Shown here: positions 36,201-48,120 of the stretch, one piece after another
Layout of the letters: each line of letters starts with the position of its first letter
Position numbering within the stretch: the first letter of the stretch is position 1
Assembly (NCBI GenBank): GCA_014529385.2
Contig: CM043958.1
Location: 144,206,734-144,270,733 of the forward strand
Reading direction: 5' to 3'
From: Adiantum capillus-veneris
Lineage: Eukaryota > Streptophyta > Polypodiopsida > Polypodiales > Pteridaceae
DNA: 64,000 nucleotides
The notes under the pieces: generated by a model
Databases searched by the model: none
Told to the model about the DNA's origin: nothing
Seen by the model: only the letters and a program-made list of their open reading frames with translations
Made by a program: the position numbers and the translations under genes

Positions 36201-37549
36201 ATGCCCACACATTTTCCCTCTGTGATGAGCTTAAAGCCATTCTGGAAATCTTCTACATAACAACCATTCGGATTGAAGCGAACCTGCAAACCCTGCTCAA
36301 CCATTTGTCCAACAGAAACAAGATTCTTTGTAATGTTTGGGACATGAAGTACATCTGCTAAGTACTTTGATTTCCCACTCTTTGTATTTAGGGGTATGTC
36401 CCCTACATGAGCAATGGGGTGAGCTGTGTCATCTCCTGTCTGCACATAGCCTGACACATCTGGTTTGCGCATATCTCTAAACCACTCTCCACGAGACGTC
36501 ATGTGATTAGAGGCACCTGAATCCACATACCAAACATCATCTTGGGTGGAATTCTCTGCAGTCATTGTATTCATTACATGCTCCATAACAAACATGCGCT
36601 CGTTTTTGCTGTCATCTGCATCTCTGCTAGTAGATGCATAGTTGCCCTGTTCTCTCTTTCCACTTGCTTTTCCCTTTGGACAGTCACATGACATGTGACC
36701 TCTTTCACAATAAGTCCAACATTCTATGCTATCTGGAGTATGTTCCTGCCTGCTTGATCCTATACCACAACCTCTTTGACTCCCCCTGCCTTGAGACTGG
36801 TTTCCCCTGCCACCTGTATTGTTTTGATTTGATTGACCTTCCAGAAATTGGTCCCTGCAACCCCTTGGGCCTCGACCACAACCTCTACCTCTACCTCTGT
36901 TGGAGTTAGAATAGAAGGCCTGTTCAGAATTATTTCTGCCATGAGAAGAAGATGTGTCAAGGTTCTTCTCCTCAAGAATAAGCATAGAAATCAAATCTTG
37001 GAACACGGGGATGTCGTCTCTTGCATTCATGGAAGACCTGAAATGTACATACTCATCTCCTAGACCATTCAAGCATGCACGGACAATGTCATCATCTTCC
37101 ACTGAGACTTTAATAGATCCAAGAGCCTCAATGATACTCTTGATCTTCAAGGCATAATCATTGATTGAGAGGTTGTTCCTCTTAACCTGATTTAGCTCTG
37201 ACTTTAGTTGAAGCTTCCTAGCCTTGGTGTTCACCTCGAACACTCTACCTAAGTTTCTCCATGCAATGGAGGGGGTTTCAGCATCCTGTAGATAGCCCAT
37301 CATGCCATCTGTGATGCTCATAGAAAGCCAATACATCACTTTGCTCTGGCCTTGTTGCCGGTCCCTCAAAGCTTTCCTTTGTTCTGCTGTAGCATTTGCC
37401 TCGGGAATCTCTGGTTCCTTTTCATTGTCTCCTTCTACATAGTCCCAATAACCTTTTCCTTTTAGGAAATTTGTTATTTTGAACTTCCATGCAGGGTAGT
37501 TATTTTTATCAAGCTTCTCACTAACAATCTGACTGAAACCGTGAGACAT
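33206..37549 (-). pseudogene. copia-2 Gag-Pol polyprotein with two nonsense codons
   Basis: One frame of 1,447 codons from ATG at 37549, broken only by TAG at 36083-36085 and TAA at 35636-35638. Order: Gag (KLDKNNYPAWKFKITNFL), disturbed zinc knuckle (CWTYCERGHMSCDC), protease DSG in WYVDSGASNHMTS, integrase zinc finger and core (HTDVWGPTD, SFIDDHTRKVW, LRSDGGGEY), RT (MDQMDVKNAFLNGELQEEVY, TIYVDDLIIVGDN), RNase H (LSSTEAEYRGATVA, HCDNLISMQLARN). Both stops are one C-to-T step from Gln codons; the second sits in the conserved TPQQNG of integrase. The frame end overlaps the LTR by 28 bp. Confidence 0.93.
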
Positions 37550-37819
37550 CTTGAAGCACTAAGACAAAATAGCTGCAATCTGCAAAAACTTGCAAATCTG
37601 CTGAACCTGCTATCGTGGTACTTGTAACGCTTTCTACACTCAACGAGTGTCCACAATCAAGCGTACATACAACCACTGTACTTGTACAGTAAATCTCTGT
37701 GTACTGCACTTTGGAGACCTGTTCAGAAACTTGTGCGAAAAACTTTGGCATCTGGTCGTGGATTGCGAACGAAGAGATTGTGATGCTCTTGCTTTCTTAA
37801 CCTCTCTTGCCTTCACCAA

Positions 37820-37831
37820 GCTCTGATACCA
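37820..37831 (-). promoter_or_regulatory. copia-2 primer-binding site
   Basis: Minus-strand TGGTATCAGAGC immediately follows the 5' LTR; complementary to initiator tRNA-Met. Confidence 0.93.
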
Positions 37832-38153
37832 TGTAAAGAATGAGGATGCAAGAGAGCTACACAAGACAAACACAAAGCACACAGAGATGGAAAGCTTCTT
37901 CTTCTTCTTCACAGAAAAGAGAGTACAAAATGACTAAGTGCTAAAGCTGAAAAGTAGCACATATGTACATGCGATCACTAAGTGTGAACTCGCTAGAAGC
38001 GTACTAGGCTGGCACTATAAGTGTACTCCAGCTGTAGAATCACTGGCAGAGATCCTCCGTGTCAGTCACCTAACGCGCCAGTGAGTAAATGCCGTAAGAG
38101 GCCAAGACCCGTAGTGGATGCCAGCTCAAGGTGTAGAGCTCGACATCTCAACA
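37832..38153 (-). repeat. copia-2 5' LTR
   Basis: 322 bp, same ends as the left LTR; flanked on the right by AATCA. Confidence 0.95.
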
Positions 38154-38261
38154 AATCAACCCCTTGTGAATCCATTACTTTGTTAGGAGAAAGTCTTTGA
38201 GATGGGATTGCTCTCACCTCAGATTTAGCTTCATACTCCCCTAGGTAAGAGGGTAAATTTT

Positions 38262-39062
38262 TTAGCGAGTCTGGTTGGCTGTGCCCCGAACTAATTGAAC
38301 CCTGGTCCCCCCTTGTGAGTGCATATCAAAGTTCATTTGTGATCTTGTCTCAAACTCTTCAATGGGAGATAAGGTCTCATTTTTCTCCTTTCTAGTGCTA
38401 TTTATTTGGTGGTTCACCCTATTAGCTTCATTTGCTTCCCGGATTTGCTTCCACAGGTCATTTAGACTGTTACAATCCTTACCCATTTCTACCAATGTTT
38501 TAGGCTGGAAACCATCAATTGTCTCATCTGTTGTGTTTGGCACTATGATAGGTTCTCTCCTAGACTCAGAGGCAGTCGTGAGTCTCTCCTTCGTGTCTAC
38601 TTGTTTCTCCAGAGTTGGTTTGATAGGGGTTGGAGCTGGTACCTCGTGCCAACTTGCAGGTCTACCAAGCGGATTTTCTATCAAGGATTGGGCTATTTCA
38701 ATCATCTTTTGACACATTTCCAACCTTTGTTTTTCTATTTCTGCATATGGATAAGTCATCCATCTTTGCTCTTGGTTTTGGTTGTTTTTTAGTCTGGCTT
38801 CGTATGCTTTTAAAAGCGCGTCCAGCTGCTCATTTACTTTTTCTACCAGCACTGATCCTCCCAATCCTGCACTTTTGGGTTCTACTATTTCCTTGGCTCC
38901 TTTGGTTGTAGCAGTGTGTGAACTTAAACTAGTTAGATCCTCTAACCGCTTCGATCCATCCTTTGTGTGTTTTAACTCCTCGGATAGAGCCATTTGCTCT
39001 CGTTCTCTCCTGGCTTTCGAACGCACCTTTCTAGCTTTCCAAGTGTTTCTCTGATTTTTCAT
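38262..39062 (-). pseudogene. E1 Gag-Pol linker ORF
   Basis: A 266-codon open block, Lys/Arg-rich at its start (KNQRNTWKARKVRSKARRE), with a coiled-coil middle (VNEQLDALLKAYEARLKNNQ) and a Glu/Asn-rich end. It lies between the zinc knuckles and protease. Copia-2 interrupts the frame just downstream. The function is probably structural; no domain is recognised. Confidence 0.55.
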
Positions 39063-39794
39063 TTTGCACTTGGGGCATCGATCTTTGGCTCTTCAATTAT
39101 GGGTTCGTTTGTCATTCTTTGAGCTTGTGCTCCTGTCATTACCTGAATAGGTATTATTGTCTCATTTTCTGACCCTCCACTAGAAGGCACTGCTTCCAGC
39201 CCCCGGGGATTCACTCTATATACAAAATAGGATGCCACCTGCGAGCGGACAACTTTGATAAAACCCCTATATACGAATCATATTAGGAAATATGACCCCC
39301 CTTTCTACACTTATACGACAATCAATGAAGAAAACTCTTATACCCCTATCTTACATATAAAATTTAGGTCTCAAATGATCTAACTGAGTAAAACTAGTCA
39401 AAGATTGTGTAGCATAGTGATTGGCAATGTACTAAGGAACCACTTTTGTTGCTAACTAGATGTAACCTCAATGTGTCTTAGTTTGGATTTTAAACTATGT
39501 GCTCGATCAGCCTGCACTCTGGCTACTCGTCCAATTCTGACCCATCCAAAGTTGGTGTAAATCAACCCTTGAACTGATCCAAATCAGCCCTTATCTATGA
39601 CCGGCTTGATGCAAAATTTGATGTGTCACCTGATAAAAAACTTCCCCAAAATTCATCCAATTTCAGTGCACACTAGTGAGCAATCATTACAAGTAATTAA
39701 CCTGGGTCAGTTCCCCCCCCCCCCCCCCCCCATATATGTGATACCCCCCTCCCTTATTTTTAAGCTTGGGAGGTAAATTATTGGGGGCCTGCCC
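39063..39794. other. non-coding gap in E1 gag-pol, possible intron
   Basis: About 600 bp without coding character separates the zinc-knuckle ORF from the linker ORF. It contains a 19-bp poly-C run (39713-39731). On the minus strand a GTATAAGT donor-like site lies near 39805 and TTCTAG or CAG acceptor-like sites near 39195. Introns are established for Ogre-type Tat elements; here it is only a possibility, and an inserted fragment is equally likely. Confidence 0.3.
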
Positions 39795-42551
39795 CTAACT
39801 TATACGCTTATGTAACTTGTAAAAAATCCTCCCTCCCTTGAACTTACGTGGTACGGTAAGTTTTCCATGGTGAATCTCCCGGGCTTCCAGCATGTTCAAA
39901 GTAATTTTTGCTCCTTTACTCGGGTTCTTAGGGCAATCAAGAATCAAGTGAGTAATTCCACACTCGGTGCAATACGTGTTGACTCTAATGATTTCATCGT
40001 GAGGACAATCCCTTAGCCAATGATCTCCGCCACAGTTGTAGTAGGGTCCCTTAGGCTGTTGAGGTGCTCCTTGAGCTCCTCTCTGTTGGTACGCATGCCT
40101 CTGCCCGCCCATGCCTCTGTTGGCTATGAACAACAGTGTTCGTTCATCCAGGCTGTATCTTCCTTCTCCTATTGCCTGTGCAGCTGTTGGTGGTCCTGTA
40201 CTTCCAATCATGCTCCAAGGTTTTGGCGTTGTGGGTTCTTCCGGTGGATAATAGATAGGATTTGCTGCATATCCATTGAATCTTCGTAATATGCATGCAT
40301 AGGTACCAAAACCTTCTCTTCTAGTTTGTTTACCGTTGGTGTGTATCTTATGCCGACCGATCGTAATCCTGGTAGGTGTGGTTGTTGCCCCAATACTGGT
40401 TGTGGTCTTTCAACACCTACAGGTCCTGGTAGGTTACCTGCTTGATACCTAGGCATCGGTGGAAGTTGAGGAGATGCTACCTGAGCTTGGGGAGCATAAG
40501 GTCGCTCTCTCACATATCCCTTGTTATAATAGCATTCCTCCGTCACATGGTTTGTCCATTTTTGTTCAATTGCACACCACTTCGGCTACTTAGCCTGAGG
40601 CTTGGCATACATATTAATTTTTTTTAGCACTTCCTCCACAAGCTGCTCCTGGCTTACAGCTACTTATCCTTTCGGTGTTGTCTTAGCAGACTTGCTTCCA
40701 CTTTGTTGTGAGGATGAATCGTCATCAAGATCCTTGAATTCACCCTCCTTGTAGACCGCACAATTGTCTACAAGGTAAAGAGCCTCCTTAGTTAACTCAT
40801 TTAACGTCGTGCTTATCTTCATATATAAGTCCTTCTGGAGATCTGCGTTCCTTAGTCCTTGAATAGATATAAGCATAAGTCTGGACTGAGTTGGCAGTTC
40901 TTCCACAGGGCAGAACTTCACATATCTTTTTAGTCATAGGGCTGCCTTTCGCACAGATTCCCCTTCTTTCTGTTTGAATTTATGGATTTGTGAAACTGTA
41001 TTATGAGCTATCCCCCTTTGTGAGAATTCCTCAATAAACTCGTCAAAAACCTCCTCCATAGACTCAAAATCTCTACGCTCCACAGAGTCAAACCAAGTAG
41101 CGGCATCCTCTTCTAAGGTAAGTCCAAATCCTGTAAATTGAGTAGGGAAGTCCAAAACTTCTTCAGCTCTAATTACATGCACAAAGGCTGCTACATGATC
41201 CCTAGGATCTCTGTTTCCCGTGTATTTCTTGTTTACCCATTTTTGCACCTGGGAAGGTCTAATTCTATGATGGTCTACAAATCTCATCATTGGTTCTCCT
41301 CGTCCTACTCGATATACCTCCTCTGGCCTTCGGTAGTGGGAGGGTTTCTCTCCCAGAGGTGCTCCTGAGCCATAATTTCTGACGGTTCTTGCAAGAGGTG
41401 GTTCATCTCTTCGAACTCGTTCTATGGGTTGTCTTCCGGGCTCTACCGACTCTTGAGTTTTTGTCTTACTCTCGCCTTGATACTGTGAATAGAGTGGTGG
41501 TTCTTGTAAATCTCTTATCCCTCTTGCGGTTGGATAACCATCTCTGTTTCGGTCTTGTTCTAATGTCTCACTTTGTTGAAGCCATGCCTGCAATGATGGT
41601 TGGGTTGCTTGTTGGTTCTGCTAGTTGAACGTCTGTTATCGGTTAGAATGTGATGTTGTCTCGTACTCCTCTGAAAATGGGTTTGTTGACTTGTTAGGGG
41701 TATAGGTGGACCTTGGTACTTCTTCGGGGGCATATGTTGATCTTTCTGGAACTGTTGCCTTTTCTACCTCCTCTGGGAGAATTCGTTTATATTCTCGCCC
41801 GTACCTGTCAACAAAAATGATATGCTTCCCCATAGCAATTTCATAAGAGAACAAGTAAAGAACCTTGTCTTTGCTTAATTCATTTGGGTAGGGTTCTTTG
41901 CATCGAAAATAAGAGACTACTCCCTCGCTCTCATGCTTGTAAATTCCCACATTCTCACTATAGGTAGAGACCCTGGTTGTTTTTTTATCATACATAAAAA
42001 GAGCTCCAGGTCGATCAATTTTTGGAGACGGCTCTTGAGCCTCTAAAGACCATTTTTCCTTTTGCCACATTATCTCCATATCTGTTGTAATCCTCAGGGT
42101 TACTAACTATCAGATAGTGGTTCCCCTTTTCGTCTCGGAATCTATATCCATCATCATAGACTCGAATTATCTCCAGTCTCTAAGAAGGTCTTTCCTCTAT
42201 ACAAATACACTTGCATCCCCGATAGTCAGAATAAACTAGGGCTCCCCTAGAGTTTGTTCCTTCTAAGAAGATTATAGTGAACTTGGCATCGTTCAAAGGA
42301 TTTTGGGAGGTACTTCTTCCCAGCATTGTTCCTTCACCGGAGAAACCTCTTGGCTGTTGACTACCCATCATGAAGAAGGACTTATCTGATGAAGTGTCAG
42401 TATCACTACCTTTCTCAATGATTGGGGCTAATGGATCTAGCCTTGCCTGGGTTACACTTTCTTCAGTGGATACTAAGCTACCCTGATCACCTGCCACTTT
42501 TTGGTCTCTTGGAATGTGTCTTCCTGATCTTAAATTCATCAAACTTAGCAA
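39795..42551 (-). pseudogene. E1 leader ORF and Gag with two zinc knuckles
   Basis: Open blocks 42551-42180, 42079-41636, 41593-40934, 40921-40664, 40546-40208 and 40211-39795. Those from 42079 to 40208 share one frame and are split only by stops. The start is probably ATG at 42539 (MNLRSGRHIP). The block at 41593 holds the retrotransposon Gag capsid domain (KWVNKKYTGNRDPRDHVAAF, DAATWFDSVERRDFESMEEV, FIEEFSQRG). The last block holds two knuckles: YNCGGDHWLRDCP, whose first Cys is Tyr, and CTECGITHLILDCP. Gag forms the particle and binds RNA. Confidence 0.82.
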
Positions 42552-42689
42552 TGCAATTTATCACAAACTCACTTGGCAAGGGATCAGTTTCCGCTCAACT
42601 TCTTGCCTTGCTGCCGAATATACCTGTACACAAGCGTTTAATTTTGGCAAATCGAATCAAAGCATTTAACCACTAGAGGTGGTCTTAGT

Positions 42690-43760
42690 AATGATTGGTA
42701 TAACTAGTGGGTTAACCTCAACCACTACTGTACTCTATACACTTCGGATGTTTTAGGTCTGCCAATCTGATGTACACCACCCAAGTGTTTAGAGGTAAAG
42801 TCTTAATTCCGTCTCTGCTCTGTCAAAAGGTCAGACAAAGTCCTATTTCACTTCTGGAAGAAGTTTTGGAACCCTTAAGTCAATCAGAACCTCCTGGTAG
42901 GTCCACTGTTTAATTTTGTCCAAGAAATGACCCTGTAGACATCCTACGCGTAGGATGTCTTTTTTGCTCTGTTTCAGCCAAAATTTTCAATGTGGCTTTC
43001 CCTTGATGTGCTGAGCTGGTGTGTTTATTTTTTTTGTTTGGACACCTGTAAGCTGGCTAGCTGATCAGAATTCTGTTTCAGAAGCCTAATGTCAGTTCTG
43101 ATGATTTCACCAGTCCAATCAGCTCCAAATTGGACCAAACTGACTAGGAGGTTTGTCTACGGCTATATGATAGCTTGGTATGTCAAATAGGAATTTGGAC
43201 TTTTCTTCATGCATTAGACGTACTACGCGTAGGATGTCTTTTGCAACAGAATTTGACCAAACTTAGCCCACAGCCTTTCCTTGGTTTGTTGAGCTCACTG
43301 GTGTGTTTATATTTGTGTTTGAATGTCAAAAGACCCCAAATTTATCTATTCTAGCCTTTTTCAATCAAAAACTGTTAAAGTCTGCTTCAACAATTTTCTC
43401 ACCCAATTGAGATGAATCCTTTCTCATGCATTCAATAAATCATGTAGATCATGCTCATGAAGACATCCTATGGTTTTGGTCTTAAAATTATGCCTTGGCA
43501 CAAATTGGGTAGGATGTATGGAAATTTCTTTCTTTTGGCCGACACCTATCAAGATATGGTCAATCTTCCACTTTCCAGGTGAAATTAGGGTAAAACCTAC
43601 CTTCTTAACACACTTGCCAACTCAGATTCTCCAAATTCTTGCTAGATCACCCTATAGACATACTACACGTAGGATGTCTACTGCCTTAAATTTTAATTTT
43701 TTGGCTGACCTATGCTCAGCAGCTCTCTCAGAAATACTCACAAAAACTTTTGGACTTCAA
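42690..43760. repeat. right palindrome array in E1 leader
   Basis: Copies of the same 24-nt palindrome as at 13846-14726 start at 42937 (perfect), 43216 and 43656, with a half-copy at 43461. The first spacing is 279 bp. Words between copies also recur (CCTTGATGTGCTGAGCTGG-like and TGGTGTGTTTAT near 43010 and 43300), so it is a decayed tandem array. It lies in the untranslated leader between primer site and Gag. Confidence 0.8.
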
Positions 43761-44158
43761 TTCAGCTTCTAAACACAAATTACCGTCTTTTACAGCTCTT
43801 CGATGAGCCTAACAGCAAATATAGCATGCATGAAGTGCTCCAGATCATAAATCATGATGTCCTACTTACCCTACTCCTACTCATCATATGAGATGGTGAT
43901 TTTGGTGTCTTGGTTGCTTCATGGCCTTCCCCGGACTCTCAAGCTATCCTTTCACCGCCTCTACCACTCCAACTCCTACTCTCCTACCTAATACTACCTA
44001 AGTCGAAGGATCTAGGCCAGACACTCGCTCCCTAGACTCCTCCTAAGACCTAGAGAGTCTCCCACCCTCTGATCCTATCTAAATGTAAAATAAGACTCTG
44101 GCAAGCTAGAGAATCCCTATCCTCAAGGACTAGTCTCAGTCACCTACCTAGGGTTTTT
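43761..44158. other. E1 leader next to primer site
   Basis: No gene; a C/T-rich untranslated leader leading to the primer site. Confidence 0.5.
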
Positions 44159-44178
44159 GTCCCCGGCAGCGGCGCCAA
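44159..44178 (-). promoter_or_regulatory. E1 primer-binding site
   Basis: Minus-strand TTTGGCGCCGCTGCCGGGGA adjoins the 5' LTR. TGGCGCC is the complement of a tRNA acceptor end GGCGCCA; this primer site is typical of plant Tat/Athila-type Ty3 elements (recall: tRNA-Asp). Confidence 0.85.
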
Positions 44179-45085
44179 AGTTGGCGGATACGACGCGACG
44201 GACGTCAGCACAGCGAGAACTCACCTAACAAGATTTGTCATCTAAGGACGAAGCTCGACTTGCAGGCGCGTGGAAGCAAGCATAGGGTGTCAACCTACAC
44301 TCGACCGACTATTGACTACTTCCTACAGAGGTCTCTACCCAATGTCTAAGTTACAGCCTTCAAAAGTACACAGGAGGATATTTCCTACAACGCTTCCAAG
44401 AGCCAAATACCCATCAGATGTTCTCGAAACGCTACGAAACTTGAGGGAAATCCTATTAACATCAATAGGCCGCTCTCCCTAAGGTCCGTGACCCAAAACC
44501 CTACCCAAAAACACCCGGTGCAAAATCACGTAGGATGTTTGACAGGTTTTTGCAGATCGTCGTTTCTGAAAACTAAAGTGCCTAATGTGTAGCTCTACTC
44601 ATTGCGAACACGTGGATATGCTGAAATGCGAAAACAGACACCATATGCTCACCGAATTACCAGAAATAGCTCGCGGGTCAATCTCGCGAAGCCAAGCCGT
44701 ACACGCGTAATGTAGGTGTTGGCGCGTAGCTCTCTCCGGGGGCAACACGCTACACTTCTCCTCACTCGATTCCGACCACCAGTGTGTGCATAGCATCAAG
44801 ATAAACTCTCACTCCCTCTCATACAGAGAATACGCTTCTCACAGACACTTCATAAAAATCAACAAAAAGGTTTTTTCATTAAGGTCAAAATTTGGTATTT
44901 CCAATTACAATATCTCAAGTTCCAAAGTAAAATCTTACCCAGTCTAATGGCAAAAATAATATACAAAATTGGAAACTTCTGCAAGCCCCAAGTGTTTTCA
45001 AATGAAATTACAGGTTTTTTTCTTAATCACGGAATGACTACATAGGATTTCTTTCTTTTCGTAGTCCGCCAGTCTTCTGCTAACA
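44179..45085 (-). repeat. E1 5' LTR
   Basis: About 907 bp matching 9266-10165. It has two short segments missing from the 3' LTR (near 44280-44295 and 44370-44400), and its inner end has AG where the partner has TG. Confidence 0.85.
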
Positions 45086-45090
45086 ATCTC
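45086..45090. repeat. right target-site duplication of E1 (ATCTC)
   Basis: Identical to 9261-9265. Confidence 0.85.
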
Positions 45091-46285
45091 CTTTTCCTCT
45101 CGCCCTCAACCGGCTTTTTGAAATTGAAAACGGCACGATATTAAGCTGAGACACCTTTTTCCCGAACACTGGTACACGCTCGCGAACAGAGGCAAGAGAG
45201 AGCGGACATGCTAGAGAGAGAAGGAGAGAAGGTGGGTTCACGCGGAACGGGAAGAAGAAGAAGAGAATTTTAAAGTCGACAAAAATTATCGCAAGCGATC
45301 GTAAAGATCTCGTCGATGAAGATTTTTAATGCGCCACAAGGCACGGTGGGAGCCGAACCTAGCTTTCCAAAAATACCAAAAATTAGCCAAAAGTCCAAAA
45401 AATCGCCAGAAAATCCCAAAATTTGCCTGAAAAGTCCAAAAAATTCCCTGAAAATTTTGGGAATTTTAGAATATCATCGTAATTCACAATCGAGCATTTT
45501 CAACACGCAAAAACACATCAAAAATAGTAGATTTTACCGAAAACGCCAAATTCAACTAAATTGTCCACCCGACCCCCGGAAATAACAAAACACTCAAAAC
45601 TCGACCACAGAGGGCACAAATGTGAACAAAATGATTCCATAAATATGCACACACAAAATAACTCGTAAGGATCGCAAAATCAAATTTTTATGGAATTATC
45701 CAAAAATTAATACAAAGGTTAGCAAAAAATTACCAAAAATTACAAAAATCATCCAAAAAATACCAAAGAAACTTCTACAAATTCTCCACTCATTGGGGAA
45801 TAGTGGAGTCAAATAAAATTGCCAAAATCACATCAATTCAATTGCCAACAATTTTATTAAAAAAATCAAGACTAGGCAATTAAACCGGCAAAATTACCGA
45901 CAAAATTAGGTCAAAAATTGACGCAATTAAGATGTGTAAATGTTTTGAGCACAAAAACGCAGCATTTAATCATTACACACATCATTTATGCAATCAAAAC
46001 ATCGAATTAACCATGCAAATTAAACACTTTTTAAGGCACACACACACTAAAAAATTGGCAGTTTTTACCAATCTTTAGGTGCGCACACAAAAGGGTTAAA
46101 TTTGTCGAATTTGTAATGTGACTTCACAAATCAATAGTTGGGCATGAGCACAACACAAATCAAGCATCACAATTGAAAATCATAACGCACACATTGATTT
46201 ATAGGTGCACAAACATGGGCAAAATAGTGCACACACACCTAAAATTCGTATACACACACTCAATTAGAATGCAGACACACTTAGG
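45091..46285. repeat. right part of repeat G and A-rich non-coding DNA
   Basis: 45091-45175 continues the repeat-G match to 23160-23240. 45240-45310 resembles the GA-associated family. From 45350 to 46280 the DNA is A-rich with words like CCAAAAATT and ACACACA, without a gene. It ends abruptly where the LTR-B element begins. Confidence 0.55.
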
Positions 46286-46290
46286 TGTTG

Positions 46291-46990
46291 GTGATCGGTA
46301 GATGTTTAGGTGCTTGTGAGGTGCCACCCAAATCCACAAATTTTGCCTTTATTTCTCAAGAATGCATCTCAGCTTGTGCAGTAAAATCTACTTTTGCTTT
46401 GGGTGGCTATTCTTGTAGCTCCTTCATCTATTGCTCCTTCTGGGAAATAGTTGTGATCATTTCAGTCATCAATAGTTGTCTTTACAACTTCTCTTATTCC
46501 AACTCAGTCTTGAGTGCTTTAAGCTCATTGGAATTTACTGTTGAAGGGAGATAAGTGGATGCTGGTGGTGTTGCTTGATTGGCAAGGAGGATAGAGAGAG
46601 TGTGCTTCACAACATCATATGAGCTACATAGCTTTAAGTATTTATTTTCTCCCTTTTCCAAATTTTCTTTGATTTCATCTCGCTGCTTGGAAGTGGCTAT
46701 TAGCCTCAATATCCCTCTTGATATCCTTGTAAATATTTTTAGCATATCTCTTTTCCTTCTCTAGAGCATCTCTTTTTTCCTTCTCTAGAGCTGTTTGTAG
46801 CTTTTGTTTGTCCTTTTGTAGACTATCCACCACTAGCTATTTGAGTTATGCTATCTCTTGAGTTGCTTTTGCGGTGGGGGCTTTGGCCTCTTTAGCTTCC
46901 TTAATCCAAGCACCAATGCCATTTATGGCAATTGTAGTTTTGTCATATCAAGGGTCTTGTTGAGAGTCCCATCGTTGTAATAGCTCCAAT
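46291..46990 (-). pseudogene. gag-like start of LTR-B element, truncated
   Basis: A 700-bp copy of 841-1540 with the same length. The clearest frame (46745-46494) encodes KQRDEIKENLEKGENKYLKL coiled coil. The copy is cut at 46290, so only the 5' end of the element remains. Confidence 0.7.
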
Positions 46991-47528
46991 GACCAACAAA
47001 ATTATCAATCCAGAGGGATGAGCTACCCGGCTAGGGCATGGAAACACTCACACGGTTAGTGAGCTAATCATGGTAACACAAATGGTTAACTCTACCAGGT
47101 GAGCTTCTTGGCCTATGGAGGAGCTAAGCCGCAATGAAGGGCAATCTCCATATCCACTTCTCTTCACCTCCAATCAACCCAATCACACACACTACGATTG
47201 CAAGACGCATACAACACTAATCCTATCATGCAACACACTAATCGCAAGCACACACACATAGATCTATCGAGCACCACACTCCAATCAAACCTACATGCAC
47301 ACACAAGCATAAGAGGGCAATCACACAAGATTAGAGAGGGATTGACCACTAATTAGTTAAGATCTAGTTAATCTAAGCATCATAGGCAATCATAAAAAGT
47401 AAGAGAGAGACATAGTGAGAGAGAATGAATCATTGATTAGTGTTAATCAAGTCTCATGAGCAAGGAGAAGCTGAAGGACTCCATAGCCACACCTCAAGAG
47501 CTCTCACCAAAGAGTGCTCGCAACAAAT

Positions 47529-47530
47529 GA
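47529..47530. repeat. left 2-bp target duplication of T1 (GA)
   Basis: The empty LTR-A copy reads AAATGACTTGAG. Here AAATGA precedes T1, and GACTTGAG follows it at 56576. Confidence 0.8.
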
Positions 47531-47575
47531 CATTAGGAAAAATGTGGACTCTCCTTGGGCCATATAGGATTAAGG
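47531..47575 (+). repeat. T1 left terminal inverted repeat
   Basis: Begins CATTAGGAAAAA; a G-rich purine block follows at 47680-47735, mirrored by a C-rich block near the right end (56340-56430). Confidence 0.85.
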
Positions 47576-48120
47576 TTAATTAGGCTCCAGCCAATAGGAA
47601 GAGATCAATGTATATAAGCTTAGAACCTAAGAAAGTAGAGGGAATAATAGGGTTGTCCACTCATGTATTGTTTTGTATCCTAGAGGGAGGTGGATGGATA
47701 AAAGGGGGAGAGGGAAACGGGGGGGGGGGGGAGGTGATGGGTCCACAGATACGTTTTTGTGAAAACCCTAAAATTTCAAAATTTTCAAAAAAAACTTAAA
47801 TTCAAAATATTCCATCCAAAACTCCCCCCAAACCTACCCTACGATCAAAAAGTCATTTTCTCACTCTAGAACCTCTTTCCCAAGACTCCCTTCCTCCATA
47901 GCCCCTTTCCATAACACAAAGCTCCCACTCTCTCTCTAAACTCTTACACCCTCCTCCTTCCTCAAGCTCTCCATTGCAACTTTAAACTCCCACTCTCTCT
48001 CCCTCCTCCTTCCTCAAGCTCTCCATTGCAACTTTAAGCTCCCACTCTCTCTCTAAACTCTGTCTCCCTCCTCCTTCCCCAAGCTCTCCATTGCAATTTC
48101 AAGCTCTCACTTAAGCATCC
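47576..48120. promoter_or_regulatory. T1 left subterminal region and gene A leader
   Basis: Purine-rich DNA, then from about 47930 three tandem copies of a roughly 50-70-bp CT-rich unit (AAGCTCTCCATTGCAA each time), ending at the gene A ATG. It resembles a pyrimidine-rich plant 5' leader. Confidence 0.5.

Larger units (their letters stand above)
32912..38153 (-). mobile_element. copia-2, complete Ty1/copia element inserted in E1 pol
   Basis: 5,242 bp with two 322-bp LTRs, TG/CA ends, perfect AATCA duplication, polypurine tract (CGAGGGGGAG on the minus strand before the left LTR) and initiator-Met primer site. The LTRs differ at about a dozen of 322 positions counted by eye, so the insertion is not recent. 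It is younger than E1, whose pol frame it splits between the Gag linker and protease. Confidence 0.95.
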
